Below are positions 39,253-49,325 of a stretch of DNA of 64,000 nucleotides, piece by piece. The translations under genes and the position numbers were made by a program. A model generated the notes under the pieces. That model searched no databases and was not told the DNA's origin. It saw only the letters and a program-made list of their open reading frames with translations. This DNA comes from Trichomonas vaginalis G3 (taxonomy: Eukaryota; Parabasalia; Trichomonadida; Trichomonadidae), in assembly GCF_026262505.1 (NCBI RefSeq), contig NC_067203.1, positions 5,766,001 to 5,830,000 of the forward strand, given 5' to 3'. Position 1 is the stretch's first letter, and every line of letters starts with the position of its first letter.

Positions 39253-40731
39253 TTATTCCAGTTCAAATTTTCCTATAATCTCTACATATTTTACATGCAT
39301 GGAGAAGATATTGTAAGTGGCCTGATCCTTTGAAGGTTTGCATACGAGCTTGATGCCTGTACCTGGATTATTGGTATCGTACATGATTGTAATTTTGCTT
39401 GTTTCTTTTTTAACTGATTCTGGTAAATGATATTTAATTTCATCGATTTTGAGGTTTGATGGGATGACTTTGTTTCCAACAGTTTTATCAAATACAAATC
39501 CCAATGTAAGCTTTTGTTGGTAGTGAGTGAATTCGGGATTTTGATAATCGCAAGTAGAATTTGTCAAATAACTGTAGTCATCCTGAACGAACACGTTACG
39601 TGGATCGTAGAAAGACGAAAGCGGTCCGTCTGTATCGGCAGTAAGCTGTACAAATCCTGAAAGAGCTGGATTTGTTATTGAAGTCGTTCCCCACATAGTA
39701 CTGAGGACAGAAAGGACGTTTTTGGATTCAACTTTTGTTTCTCCTTTGCTTGCATATATGATCTGAAGGAGATCTAATACTCCGAAATTGGAATGTATTT
39801 TTGACTTCAACTTTCCGACGATTTTGTCGACTTTTTGGATTGTCTTCTGGCGTGATTTGAAGACTTTTGCAAGAATTGGACGCAAAATCGATGGAAGAAC
39901 CCAATTCAATCTATATTTTGTCAAATACAAGTAAGAATTTTCTTGATCCCACTCAATTGCCTTAGATAAGCATTCTTTATCAAGTGTTGAGATTTCGCTG
40001 TCTCCAACTATCTTATCAATTGTATAAAGAACGAAATCGTCTTTGGATTCGAAAACGGCTGTATCATATAGATCTTTGTAATCTATTTTCTTTAAGATGT
40101 CTGGAAGCATGTATAATGGCGTGTTATCAATGAATTTTGATCGAGAAATAAATGCGAAATTCTTGGAAATAATATCACAGATGCCACCGATATTATCACG
40201 TAAATCTCTATAGTTATCAAGTAATTCTGGGAAGTTTTGAATTGCTTCATCTGTTAATTGGATTTTGAACTTTGGAAGGTAATCTAAGATATTGCCGTTA
40301 TCAAGGATATTTAACAAACTCTCTGAGAGTAAAGCTGTCAATACTTTGATTCCGTACATTGCGGAGGTAATAAAAACGTCAACAATGTTTGAAGAATCTA
40401 CAGAAATTGTTGACTTGTAGCAAAAGTCAATAATTTGAGATAAGGCTTTATCACTGATAACATAAGGAGGAGGTAACAACTTGTTATCAGTTGTATCATG
40501 TTTTATGAAATAGGAACGGAAAACATTAGAATACTTTGCTAGAATTAGTCGATGGCAATGAATCTGTTCACTTGAAAGTTCGAGAATACAATCAACAAAT
40601 GATTTGGTTGCGAAAAATTCAACAAATTTAGACTCAACGGGATGAATTTCTATCTTAATTAAAGTTTCCAGGGTATTTGGCTCATCATTTTCATTGGTTT
40701 TTTCGACAATTACTTTTTTGTTTGACTGCAT
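39253..40731 (-). CDS. BTB/POZ-BACK protein
   Basis: A 492-residue protein. The BTB domain is canonical at about residues 45-150: FVDCILELSSEQIHCHRLIL, AKYSNVFRSYF, then IDFCYKSTISVDSSNIVDVF and AMYGIKVL. A BACK-like helical region follows (about 155-310). The C-terminal 200 residues (FYDPRNVFVQDDYSY, IKYHLPESVKKETSKITIMY, VKYVEIIGKFE) look beta-rich and may be a discoidin-like module, as in the BTB gene at the left end. BTB proteins often link substrates to Cullin-3 E3 ligases; that role is inferred. The frame extends to a TTG at 40773, but the first ATG is at 40731. Confidence 0.8.
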   Translation of the reverse strand: MQSNKKVIVEKTNENDEPNTLETLIKIEIHPVESKFVEFFATKSFVDCILELSSEQIHCHRLILAKYSNVFRSYFIKHDTTDNKLLPPPYVISDKALSQIIDFCYKSTISVDSSNIVDVFITSAMYGIKVLTALLSESLLNILDNGNILDYLPKFKIQLTDEAIQNFPELLDNYRDLRDNIGGICDIISKNFAFISRSKFIDNTPLYMLPDILKKIDYKDLYDTAVFESKDDFVLYTIDKIVGDSEISTLDKECLSKAIEWDQENSYLYLTKYRLNWVLPSILRPILAKVFKSRQKTIQKVDKIVGKLKSKIHSNFGVLDLLQIIYASKGETKVESKNVLSVLSTMWGTTSITNPALSGFVQLTADTDGPLSSFYDPRNVFVQDDYSYLTNSTCDYQNPEFTHYQQKLTLGFVFDKTVGNKVIPSNLKIDEIKYHLPESVKKETSKITIMYDTNNPGTGIKLVCKPSKDQATYNIFSMHVKYVEIIGKFELE

Positions 40732-42536
40732 TTTTAATAATGTTGAATTTTTTTTTCCTCGAGTAAATTCCAATTAGTCAGAATTTTTCCCAGTATTGAA
40801 TATTATCAAATTTTCTAAAGATATATATGAAAGCTATGACTAACTACTTGTAAAGATTTGCTTGGCAATTTTTTTTTGGAAAAATACCAAAATCATTTTA
40901 GCTTTAAATCATGCATGAAATTGATATTAATGGCCTAACGAAATTGTCTAACGTTCAATTGTTTGCTTTTGCTCTTTTTCCAAAAAAAAATCCTCTTAAT
41001 AATGTGATAACTATCTCAGTTAATCATCTGGGATATGGTTCTCTTATCTTCCTAATCATCTCTTAAAGTAAGCCAATCTTTATTTAAAATTGATACTGAA
41101 GCCTCATTTAAAGATGAAAGGTATGCATAAATATTACATAAGATTTACTAATTTAAATACTATATTAACAAAGAGTTAAAATTCAAATTATAATTTTTAT
41201 TGAATTATACGCATAAGAAACATCAATTTACCGTTTTATTTTAATATTTTTGGTCATGGTAAATGGGTATGAGATAGTATTTTCAAATAAATATATTAAA
41301 TACCGTATAAGCAAATTTTATTAAACAAAGAATATAACAATGATTGCAAAAGGAGATCTGAATACTCCTTGAAGTTATGTAAATGGATTAAATTTACTCT
41401 GTTTTGTCTCTGGGATTCTTTGATATTCGTTTTTGTCCTTCTTTGACTTATTTTGTGCATTAAAATGATTGGAATCATGATTATTTCTTGTGTTATTGGA
41501 TTGTTTGTTCTTGATGGTCATTGGTGTGGCGAAATCAAGGTAAAACATTGATTAATTTTGACGACTTCCTCGATCAATATTTTCAAAATCTTATACAGTC
41601 GTAAAATTTATAGAGATTCTTAAAGGATCATTGCTATGCATATAGATCGAATCGACGATTAATCACTCAACAAAGTCGTAAGGCTGAAGATTTTGAATCG
41701 AAAATTAAGATGTTCCTTAGTTTACAACTATTCAATTTTTAACCCTTGCTCTAGAAATAAATTAAAAACAAAGATTTGTCGACCAATATTATGAAACATA
41801 TAATCAATAGCATGTTTTCATCTTATTCCCAAATTTTCAAAAGTAGTATTCAAAAAACTAAGCTGGTGAACATCAAAAAGATTTCTAGATGATGAAGATA
41901 TAGACTCTTAGATTAGATTATTATTTCAATGAAAAGTGAACATCTGCTCAACAAGTTATGAGAAATCGTGATCAGCAGGCCTCTATGAAATATCCATTTT
42001 TTAAGGTTTTGATCAAATCTATTCTTTTCATTTCACAACAAATTCTTAACAAATGCTTTGCTTTCAATATTTCTTTCCAAAAATCTCTAAAATCTCAAAG
42101 TATTCTCGAAACCACTTCAATTTAGCTAAAAATATCTCTTATGTTTTACATAATAATCTTTGAAATATAATGTTAATCACTCAAATTCAAATTTATTCGT
42201 ATAAATTCATTTCCTATAATTATAATATATATATTTCCCGAAGTTGTCTGGGCTTGCCATTCGGGCAGGCCCAGCCAACTGAGGCTCGAAATTATATTAT
42301 ATCAAATTTGATTTTTAACATTATATTTTAAGGATGCCCAGGCGAGGATAGGTAAACTACACAAAATTAACCTTAATCATATTGCAATGTGTGAAATGGA
42401 AAGTTTAGAAGCATCCAATGTATTAACCTTAAAAGTGCTTTTCTGAGGGCGACTTATCATCTCCCGCGCTCCCTTACTATTTTTAAAAAATAATCGAAAT
42501 AACTTTAGAAATTTAACTTGAAATTTAAATTCAATA
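40732..42536. other. Intergenic, 1.8 kb
   Basis: AT-rich, no supported gene. It contains the GC-rich stem-loop at 42243-42279 (listed separately) and a short inverted repeat (TTTTTTTTTGGAAAAA near 40870 and its complement near 40975) too simple to call an element. Confidence 0.4.
42243..42279. other. GC-rich stem-loop in AT-rich spacer
   Basis: GTTGtCTGGGCTTGCC pairs with GGCAGGCCCAGcCAAC around the loop ATTCG: about 15 pairs with one T/C mismatch and one G/T wobble. It is followed by another GC-rich stretch (GCCCAGGCGAGGATAGG near 42335). AT-rich arms flank it (near 42221 and 42288). The composition is unlike anything else in the host part. It could be a structured RNA, a small element end or a recombination site; none is proven. 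Confidence 0.5.
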
Positions 42537-43758
42537 TCAGAAAAAGGGGAAAAATAGTATCCCATGCGAAATAAGAACTTCAGTCGTTTCTTTATATTTC
42601 TGTGCTTTGGCAAGATCAAGCGCGGTTTTTCCATATTTATCTTTTTCATTGATATTTGCGCCATGCGAAATAAGAAGTTCGGCCATTTCTTCATAATTAT
42701 ATGTTGCTGCAATATGAAGTGCGGTTTCTCCATTTCTATATTTTTCATTGATATTCGCACCATGTGAAATAAGAATTTCAGCTGTTTCTTTACTATTATT
42801 ACATGCTGCAATACGAAGTGCTGTGTTTCCATTTCCATCTTTTTCATTGATATTCGCACCATGTGAAATGAAGTATTCGGTAAGGGATGCAATATTAAAT
42901 ATCGGTGAATAAACGAAACATTTGTTAATATCACTGGTTTGATCGAAATAAACTAAAAACGATTCAAGATTATTATACAATCCACAAGAAAATAAATCGA
43001 TCTTTATATTGTATTCATTCATCAAGAATGTAACAAAATCAATGTTGTGTGAAATAATTGCATATCTCATGCAAGATTGATATGGTTTTTGATATTTCAA
43101 ACATTCACTCATGATCTCTTGATTTCCTCCTAAAAAGGAAAATTCTAGGCATTTTTGAGTTAAATTTCGTTCTTAAAAACTTGAAACAATCAACTGATCC
43201 ATGGTAACAACATAATTCAAGTAATGAATATCTTCCAACCATAAATTCATATGGATATAATTCGTTTTCAAGTGCTTGATCTTCATTAAATCCTTCTCTT
43301 TCGGTGAATGAGATGAATTTTTCTAGGTTATTATACATAATTGCTCTGTAAATTGTATTTTCTGTATGAATATTGAAATTTTTAATATAAAATTTTCCGA
43401 ATTCAGTAAACTTGTCTAATTTAATTCCATATTCTTTGAAAAATAGGAAGTTTGAAATAATTTTGATATTATTGACCTCTTTGACATGATATTCATCAGA
43501 TATGAGTTTGGCAAGAGATAAATATGACTTTGTATAGCGATTATTATATGTAACAATATTTAAAATGTCTTTTATAACATATTTAGGTAGATATTTCTTT
43601 GAATCAATCAATTCTGTTTTGATCATTTTGTAAATTTTATTTAATTCTTCTTCATTTTGGGTTTTGAGCTGATAAATTGCATTGTATGAATCGATGTAGG
43701 TTTTGAAGATACTTCGCAATTCACTGAAATTATTTGGGTGAGTGTCTTGATCAGACAT
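42537..43758 (-). pseudogene. Ankyrin-repeat gene (DUF3447-type), frameshifted
   Basis: A typical trichomonad gene starting MSDQDTHPNNFSELRSIF at 43758 (a farther in-frame ATG at 43818 is not in the family pattern). The N-terminal helical domain reads to about 43160; beyond that the first frame runs into an unrelated tail and stops at 43105. The expected continuation (CLEFSFLGGNQEIMSECLKY) lies in the next frame and runs on to 42537 with ankyrin repeats of the SHGANINEK type, whose coding DNA is a near-perfect 99-bp tandem array. It ends abruptly (SHGILFFPFF), so the 3' end is also trimmed. One frameshift (or a sequencing error) plus 3' loss; probably a pseudogene. Confidence 0.8.
42555..42870 (-). 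repeat. 99-bp tandem coding repeats (ankyrin)
   Basis: About three near-identical 99-bp units, each encoding one SHGANINEK..G.TAL.IA ankyrin repeat. DNA-level identity shows recent duplication or gene conversion. Confidence 0.7.
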
Positions 43759-43835
43759 TAAAAAATTGTAAAAGTTATAAAATTGTATTTTACCATACAG
43801 GATATCCTTTAAATTCATTAGAAAAAAATGTAATG

Positions 43836-44234
43836 TTATACATCTGGCAAACTATGACTACAAAGATTTCGGAAATAATTTATTGTTACTCCTTCAATTT
43901 CGTTTGCCTTCTCTTGAAGAGCATTTTGCTTCTCCATGAACTTAACTAACTCTTCTCCTGTCAATGGTTCCCAGCTCTAGATGATCAAACGGAAGGTTCT
44001 GTGGGTATTATTCGTTCTTAAGGTTTCGGCCGACAAATAAGGGGGTTCTCTCTGAGTAAATATGATAAGATTGTCCGAATTGGCCTTGGGAGAAAACTCA
44101 AAGGTTATCTGAAACGGCAAATAGATAGAAAATGATATTGTAATAAACAGAAATTCATCAAAAGTGACAGCTCTCAATTTTTTGACATTTGTAAATTCTA
44201 AATTGAATAAGAAAAATGAAATAATACTAAGCAT
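43836..44234 (-). pseudogene. Broken small gene of a surface/secreted protein family
   Basis: Reads MLSIISFFLFNLEFTNVKKL from 44234, a signal-peptide-like start, then TFDEFLFITISFSIYLPF and FSPKANSDNLIIFTQREPPY, to a TAG at 43977-43979. The same frame continues open beyond it (SWEPLTGEELVKFMEKQ...) to a TAA at 43836. The second half is a short coiled-coil-like tail. The in-frame TAG, and the join of a secreted-type front to an unrelated-looking tail, suggest an internally deleted pseudogene. The first 32 codons lie inside foldback element A and recur in element B at 47962. Confidence 0.5.
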
Positions 44235-45388
44235 AATACAATATTCTAGATTTAATTATAATTAGGAAAAAGTTAGTTTTGAGAGTACTTTTCATAGGCA
44301 TATAGAATGAAATCTTCTGAAAAATAATATCACATAAACTCATATTATTTTCTAATATATAACTATTTTATATAAAAATCAAATTCAATGATCTTAAAAG
44401 CGAAGGATAAACCTCAAAATTTACGAATATAATGAGTGGGAATATAATGCTTATCTATCATAAAACCATATGAAATATCAATTTTTGCTTTACGCCTAAT
44501 TTTTGACGACAATTAGCAAAAAATGTTAAATGTTAACACTCAGTCCATTTGAATATGAAAAATAAAATTGACTTTGATTAAATGTTTTTATTTATCATGC
44601 AATTCTTCTTGCGACCAAAGATTTGAATAAAACTTCAAAAAATAAGATAGCTTAAAAAATAATATACGGTAGTGTTTACTAGATGAATAGTATATAAATT
44701 CTATTAAAATGGATTTGATCCAAAAAAATATAAAACCAAAATAATTGTTATAATTTAAATGAAGAAGTAATTTAAAACAATTTTATTTATGATCAAATTT
44801 TATATATTTTTTTGGATCAAATCCATTTTAATAGAATTTATATACTATTCATCTATTAGTAAACACTACCGTATATTATTTTTTAAGCTATCTTATTTTT
44901 TGAAGTTTTATTCAAATCTTTGGTCGCAAGAAGAATTGCATGATAAATAAAAACATTTAATCAAAGTCAATTTTATTTTTCATATTCAAATGGACTGAGT
45001 GTTAACATTTAACATTTTTTGCTAATTGTCGTCAAAAATTAGGCGTAAAGCAAAAATTGATATTTCATATGGTTTTATGATAGATAAGCATTATATTCCC
45101 ACTCATTATATTCGTAAATTTTGAGGTTTATCCTTCGCTTTTAAGATCATTGAATTTGATTTTTATATAAAATAGTTATATATTAGAAAATAATATGAGT
45201 TTATGTGATATTATTTTTCAGAAGATTTTGTGTTCTTCTTCAAAATTTTATTTTTTATTAAAAAGAATCTTTACAAAATATACATTTACTTTAATTAATA
45301 TTTAAAAACGTGCTCTATCAAAAGTTCCAAAAATTCAATATTTTAGCTTTTCTGAGGTGTCACTTTTGATGAATTTCTGTTTACAACA
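44138..45388. mobile_element. Foldback element, copy A (long copy)
   Basis: About 1.25 kb. The outermost 28 bp at each end (TTGTAAACAG...AAAGTGAC type; the left end has 3 extra bp) are inverted repeats. Inside are about 150 bp of unique sequence on each side. Then come two very long, nearly perfect inverted arms of about 420 bp (44312-44731 and 44802-45226) around a loop of about 70 bp. The left unique part carries the start of a signal-peptide-like frame. No transposase is encoded. The arms would fold into a giant hairpin. The family is unknown; the layout resembles foldback transposons. Confidence 0.75.
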
Positions 45389-45532
45389 ATATGAGTATGA
45401 TATGGCCATGCTTATGCAGATAAATATTTATCAAGAGAAAATTGGCCTCGAAATTCCAAAAATTGCTCCCTGAATATATTTGGTGCTTCGCGCCGATATA
45501 TTTGATTGAAAAGGCGTTATTTCAAAAGTGAA

Positions 45533-47017
45533 ATGGATGCAGGAGACTATGTTAATCGAAAAACTAATTATGATATAGAGCAAAAAGGCGGAACTAACTT
45601 TTTGCATGCATCGTATTACAAATATCTTGCTGAAGCTGTTAGAGATTCAAAAAATGTCAAAAATTCAATCTTAAAAGACCAAATATATATCCAAAACACA
45701 ACATCATGGGAAAATTCGATGAAAGCTGTTATTGCATTTTTGAAGCGTTACAACTTAACTCAAACATTAAAAGCAATAGAAACTGAATACAATCAAATTC
45801 CAACAAAAACAGGATTTGTCCATGGTGTACAACTTGATGACTTCTTTGATGATATGATTGAATTATCAAAAGCTAAAAAACAAGTAGAACAATCTCCAAA
45901 ACCAACTAGAGTCAATAACACGCTCCAATCTGCTTTTGCAGACATTCAAAATCTTAAAGTACCAGGAACTACATCATCATTTACATCGCCACAGAAAGTT
46001 CAAATACCAACCACACCTAAAGCTCAAAACACTTTACAGCAACCTACTCCAAAATATCAACCAATAACAGACATACCTTCAAGACTACTTGAAACTCCAA
46101 AAGCTCCATCTGCTTCTAAATCATCAAATATTCCAAGTAGATTAACAAATTTGAGGAGCGTTGGAGAACTAGAACTTGAACCTCTTGATATCCCAGACGA
46201 AGATCAGCCGGTTCAAGTTAAAAAAGAGAATCCAAAATCCCTATTTGGCCCTCCTCCAGCAAGAACGAGAGATATTGGCAATATTGGCATTCCTGGAGGA
46301 TCTCCAGCTGCTCTTCCAAAGCCTCCTTTCATGAAAATCAAAGAAACAAAGATTAAGAAAGCAAATACAATTGATCCTTCGGAATCTTCTGACATTGAAC
46401 CATCATCCATTGATGAATTGCAAGGATTGATTGATGGCACGCCTTCCACTCTCGATAGCGAATCTATTTTCAGGAGAGGACCGATTGCAAGAAAGAAATC
46501 TGTTGATAATTCATATAAACCAACAAGAAGATACAAAGATGGATCGATTGTCAAACGCGGAAGAAAAGATCCACTCGAGAGGGTATCAAGGATTTACACA
46601 ATGGATGGTTCTGAGTCCTCTTTTCGCCCATCTCTCGTTGAATCTTTCTCAAGTAGAAGATCAACATCAGTTGAAAAAAGTGACAGAGAAAGGGAACGTG
46701 AAAGAGAACGTGAGCGTGAAAAGGAGAGAGAAAGAGAGCGTCAGAAAGAAAAGGAGCGGGAAAGGCAGAAAGAAAGGAGTGCACAAAAAGAAAACGAAAA
46801 ACTTCCGAAATTAGCAACTATTTCAAAGAGGTTTTTAGGAAAGCAAATATCAGAAGATGATTTAGAAGATACTTCAAGAAGACATCATCACCATCATAGC
46901 TCATCTCATGAATATTCAAGCGAATCTGGAGATTCATCACATCACCATCATCATCACCATAGCAGCGATCATCATCATGATGATAAGCACAGGAGTTCAT
47001 CAAGCAGAAGATATTAA
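45533..47017 (+). CDS. LisH-like protein with RE-repeat and His-rich tail
   Basis: A 494-residue protein. Near residues 55-85, NSMKAVIAFLKRYNLTQTLK followed by AIETEYN is a LisH-type dimerisation helix pair, as found in microtubule- and basal-body-linked proteins. Residues 110-330 are Pro/Ser/Thr-rich and probably disordered. Residues about 382-420 are a run of (RE)n/(KE)n dipeptides able to form a single charged helix. The last 50 residues are His/Ser-rich (RRHHHHHSSS..., SSHHHHHHHSS...). The His runs could bind metal or phase-separate; this is inference. The frame extends to a TTG at 45506; the first ATG is 45533. The gene is bracketed by oppositely oriented foldback elements 145 bp upstream and 200 bp downstream. 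Confidence 0.65.
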   Translation: MDAGDYVNRKTNYDIEQKGGTNFLHASYYKYLAEAVRDSKNVKNSILKDQIYIQNTTSWENSMKAVIAFLKRYNLTQTLKAIETEYNQIPTKTGFVHGVQLDDFFDDMIELSKAKKQVEQSPKPTRVNNTLQSAFADIQNLKVPGTTSSFTSPQKVQIPTTPKAQNTLQQPTPKYQPITDIPSRLLETPKAPSASKSSNIPSRLTNLRSVGELELEPLDIPDEDQPVQVKKENPKSLFGPPPARTRDIGNIGIPGGSPAALPKPPFMKIKETKIKKANTIDPSESSDIEPSSIDELQGLIDGTPSTLDSESIFRRGPIARKKSVDNSYKPTRRYKDGSIVKRGRKDPLERVSRIYTMDGSESSFRPSLVESFSSRRSTSVEKSDREREREREREREKERERERQKEKERERQKERSAQKENEKLPKLATISKRFLGKQISEDDLEDTSRRHHHHHSSSHEYSSESGDSSHHHHHHHSSDHHHDDKHRSSSSRRY

Positions 47018-47217
47018 ATAAATATTTTGTTGTTTTTTCTTTTCGAAATTCATAATTTTTTCTCTATCCTTGAAAACTATCAGAATCAGTTCTCTTAACT
47101 TTGGCTGATGAATTGATAGATAAAGTTCAAAAAAAGATGTTAAAATTGTCCCCTTTTGTGCTAAATACTATAGTATCAATTCAAAGCACTATTCAACACT
47201 TGATTACGAGGATCTAA

Positions 47218-48057
47218 TGTTGTAAACAGAAATTCATCAAAAGTGACACCTCAGAAAAGCTAAAATATTGAATTTTTGGAACTTTTGATAGAGCACGTTT
47301 TTAAATATTAATTAAAGTCAATGTATATTTTGTAAAGATTCTTTTTAATAAAAAAATAAAATTTTGAAGAAGAACACAAAATCTTCTGAAAAATAATATC
47401 ACATAAACTCATATTATTTTCTAATATATAACTATTTTATATAAAAATCAAATTCAATGATCTTAAAAGCGAAGGATAAACCTCAAAATTTACGAATATA
47501 ATGAGTGGGAATATAATGCTTATCTATCATAAAACCATATGAAATATCAATTTTTGCTTTACGCCTAATTTTTGACGACAATTAGCAAAAAATGTTAAAT
47601 GTTAACACTCAGTCCATTTGAATATGAAAAATAAAATTGACTTTGATTAAATGTTTTATTTATCATGCAATTCTTCTTGCTAATTGTCGTCAAAAATTAG
47701 GCGTAAAGCAAAAATTGATATTTCATATGGTTTTATGATAGATAAGCATTATATTCCCACTCATTATATTCGTAAATTTTGAGGTTTATCCTTCGCTTTT
47801 AAGATCATTGAATTTGATTTTTATATAAAATAGTTATATATTAGAAAATAATATGAGTTTATGTGATATTATTTTTCAGAAGATTTCATTCTATATGCCT
47901 ATGAAAAGTACTCTCAAAACTAACTTTTTCCTAATTATAATTAAATCTAGAATATTGTATTATGCTTAGTATTATTTCATTTTTCTCATTCAATTTAGAA
48001 TTTACAAATGTCAAAAAATTGAGAGCTGTCACTTTTGATGAATTTCTGTTTACAACA
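47218..48057. mobile_element. Foldback element, copy B (internally deleted, inverted relative to A)
   Basis: About 840 bp. The same 28-bp inverted ends as copy A (TGTTGTAAACAG...CTGTTTACAACA), and the same two unique flanks in reversed order, so B is A flipped. It is flanked by CTAA on both sides (47214-47217, 48058-48061), a possible 4-bp target duplication. The centre is missing about 410 bp: the left arm ends CTTCTTGC at 47680 and continues directly as TAATTGTC, a junction explained by TTGC microhomology (44609-44612 and 45019-45022 in A). The remaining arms still pair over about 300 bp. Confidence 0.75.
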
Positions 48058-48093
48058 CTAAATATTAAAATTCAGGAAAATAGACTGATTTAA
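47962..48093 (+). pseudogene. Copy of the surface-gene 5' end inside element B
   Basis: Begins MLSIISFFSFNLEFTNVKKL and matches the start of the broken gene at 44234 with one residue change over the first 30 codons. It then runs through the element end into flanking DNA and stops at 48091-48093. It is a 44-codon fragment, not a working gene. Confidence 0.5.
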
Positions 48094-48420
48094 TGTTTCT
48101 CCTTAATATGTTCTTTGGAAAATTTGTAATCATCGGATATGAAAAATCAAAAAATAGATAAAATTGTTCGATTCAGTATAAAGGTTCTTCACAATTGAGT
48201 ATCTATTATACACAGGTAATGCAAAATTAGAAAAATCTTCATGATTCCAAAATTTCAAATCACCGTTTTTGAATTCCAATGAGTATTATACCATGCATGA
48301 GCCTCATTTTTATCATAAACATTGAAATTGATAGTTTAATCGGCATGAACGAAACAAAAAATTATCAAACCGCCGTTCGATCGGCATAAGAATTCAAAAC
48401 TTTACAAAACAAATTTAATA

Positions 48421-48939
48421 ATGGCATTGACTGAAGACCTTTGTCCTGTATGGGCCGGCTTTATTGGCTTTCTTGGCATTGCTATAGCTCTTGGAGCCAC
48501 AGCAATTGGTTCAGGCTACGGAACTGCTAAGTCTGCTATTGGTGTTTTCGCTGCATGCTCTATTCATCCAGAATTTATTTACAAAGGACTTATGCCAGTT
48601 ATTATGGCTGGTATTGTCGGTATTTACGGGTTAGTCGCGGCTGTTATTATGAACACAAGAGTTATAGAAACAAGCGATCGATCTTTCCATCAATTCAATG
48701 CATATGCTATTCTCTCATGTGGACTTTCTGTCGGCCTTTGCGGTATCGCTTCTGGCTGCTGCATTGGTGTTGCTGGTGATGCTGCTTGCCGTGTTTTAGG
48801 TGAAAAGCCACAACTTCTTATGGGTGCTATGCTTGTCCTCATTTTCGGAGAAGTTCTTGGTCTTTACGGTTTCATTGTTGCTTGCATTATGTCAGGCAAA
48901 GATGATACAAGAAAAGACTGCACTCATGCCCTCAGATAA
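48421..48939 (+). CDS. V-type ATPase proteolipid subunit c (V0 sector)
   Basis: A 172-residue protein with four transmembrane helices in two related halves, as in all V-ATPase c subunits. Helix 1 GFIGFLGIAIALGATAIGSG with YGTAKSAIGV; helix 2 KGLMPVIMAGIVGIYGLVAA; helix 3 YAILSCGLSVGLCGIASGCC; helix 4 LLMGAMLVLIFGEVLGLYGF, which carries the essential proton-carrying Glu at residue 144. The c-ring moves protons into acidic vacuoles, lysosomes and secretory vesicles. Length is usual (about 155-170), with a short charged C-terminal extension (SGKDDTRKDCTHALR). Coding DNA is relatively G/C-rich, consistent with high expression. No initiator box seen. Confidence 0.97.
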   Translation: MALTEDLCPVWAGFIGFLGIAIALGATAIGSGYGTAKSAIGVFAACSIHPEFIYKGLMPVIMAGIVGIYGLVAAVIMNTRVIETSDRSFHQFNAYAILSCGLSVGLCGIASGCCIGVAGDAACRVLGEKPQLLMGAMLVLIFGEVLGLYGFIVACIMSGKDDTRKDCTHALR

Positions 48940-49325
48940 ATTTAATTACTATTCAATACAGAAGTTCCCAGTTTTTTTAATATCTATAAATTAATTTCTT
49001 TTTCTTAATTATTATTTTTATTAAATATATATCATCTCTATTCCTTTGCATAATTATCTAGGATGTAAAATTCATAATATGTATGGACTATTAATCATAG
49101 TTTCACAATCTATATTTTCAAATAAAATTAGGTGTCTTATATTATTATATTGGTTGGGCAATAACAAGCCGAATATTGTGTTTTTCTTGAAAAATTCATT
49201 GAATCAATAGTATTAATTAAGTTACTTAAAAAAAAAATCAGAAACATTTTCAATTTTGAAAAAGTAATGAGAAGTAATACGAGTAAAATGACATTTAGTA
49301 ATTTGCTGAAAAAAATCCTAGCTGA
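48940..49325. other. Intergenic, convergent genes
   Basis: 386 bp of AT-rich spacer with nothing recognised. Confidence 0.35.

Larger units (their letters stand above)
47018..48420. other. Intergenic around element B
   Basis: Apart from foldback copy B and its fragment, the 200 bp before it and 360 bp after it are AT-rich with nothing recognised. Confidence 0.4.

Noticed and set aside
40866-40992. Short inverted repeat of T9GGA5 type as a possible MITE
   Set aside because: Low-complexity homopolymer arms with no target duplication.
42377-42934. 185-codon minus-strand frame beside the ankyrin repeats
   Set aside because: An alternate-frame reading of the same 99-bp tandem units (HMVRISMK repeats); an artefact of repetition.
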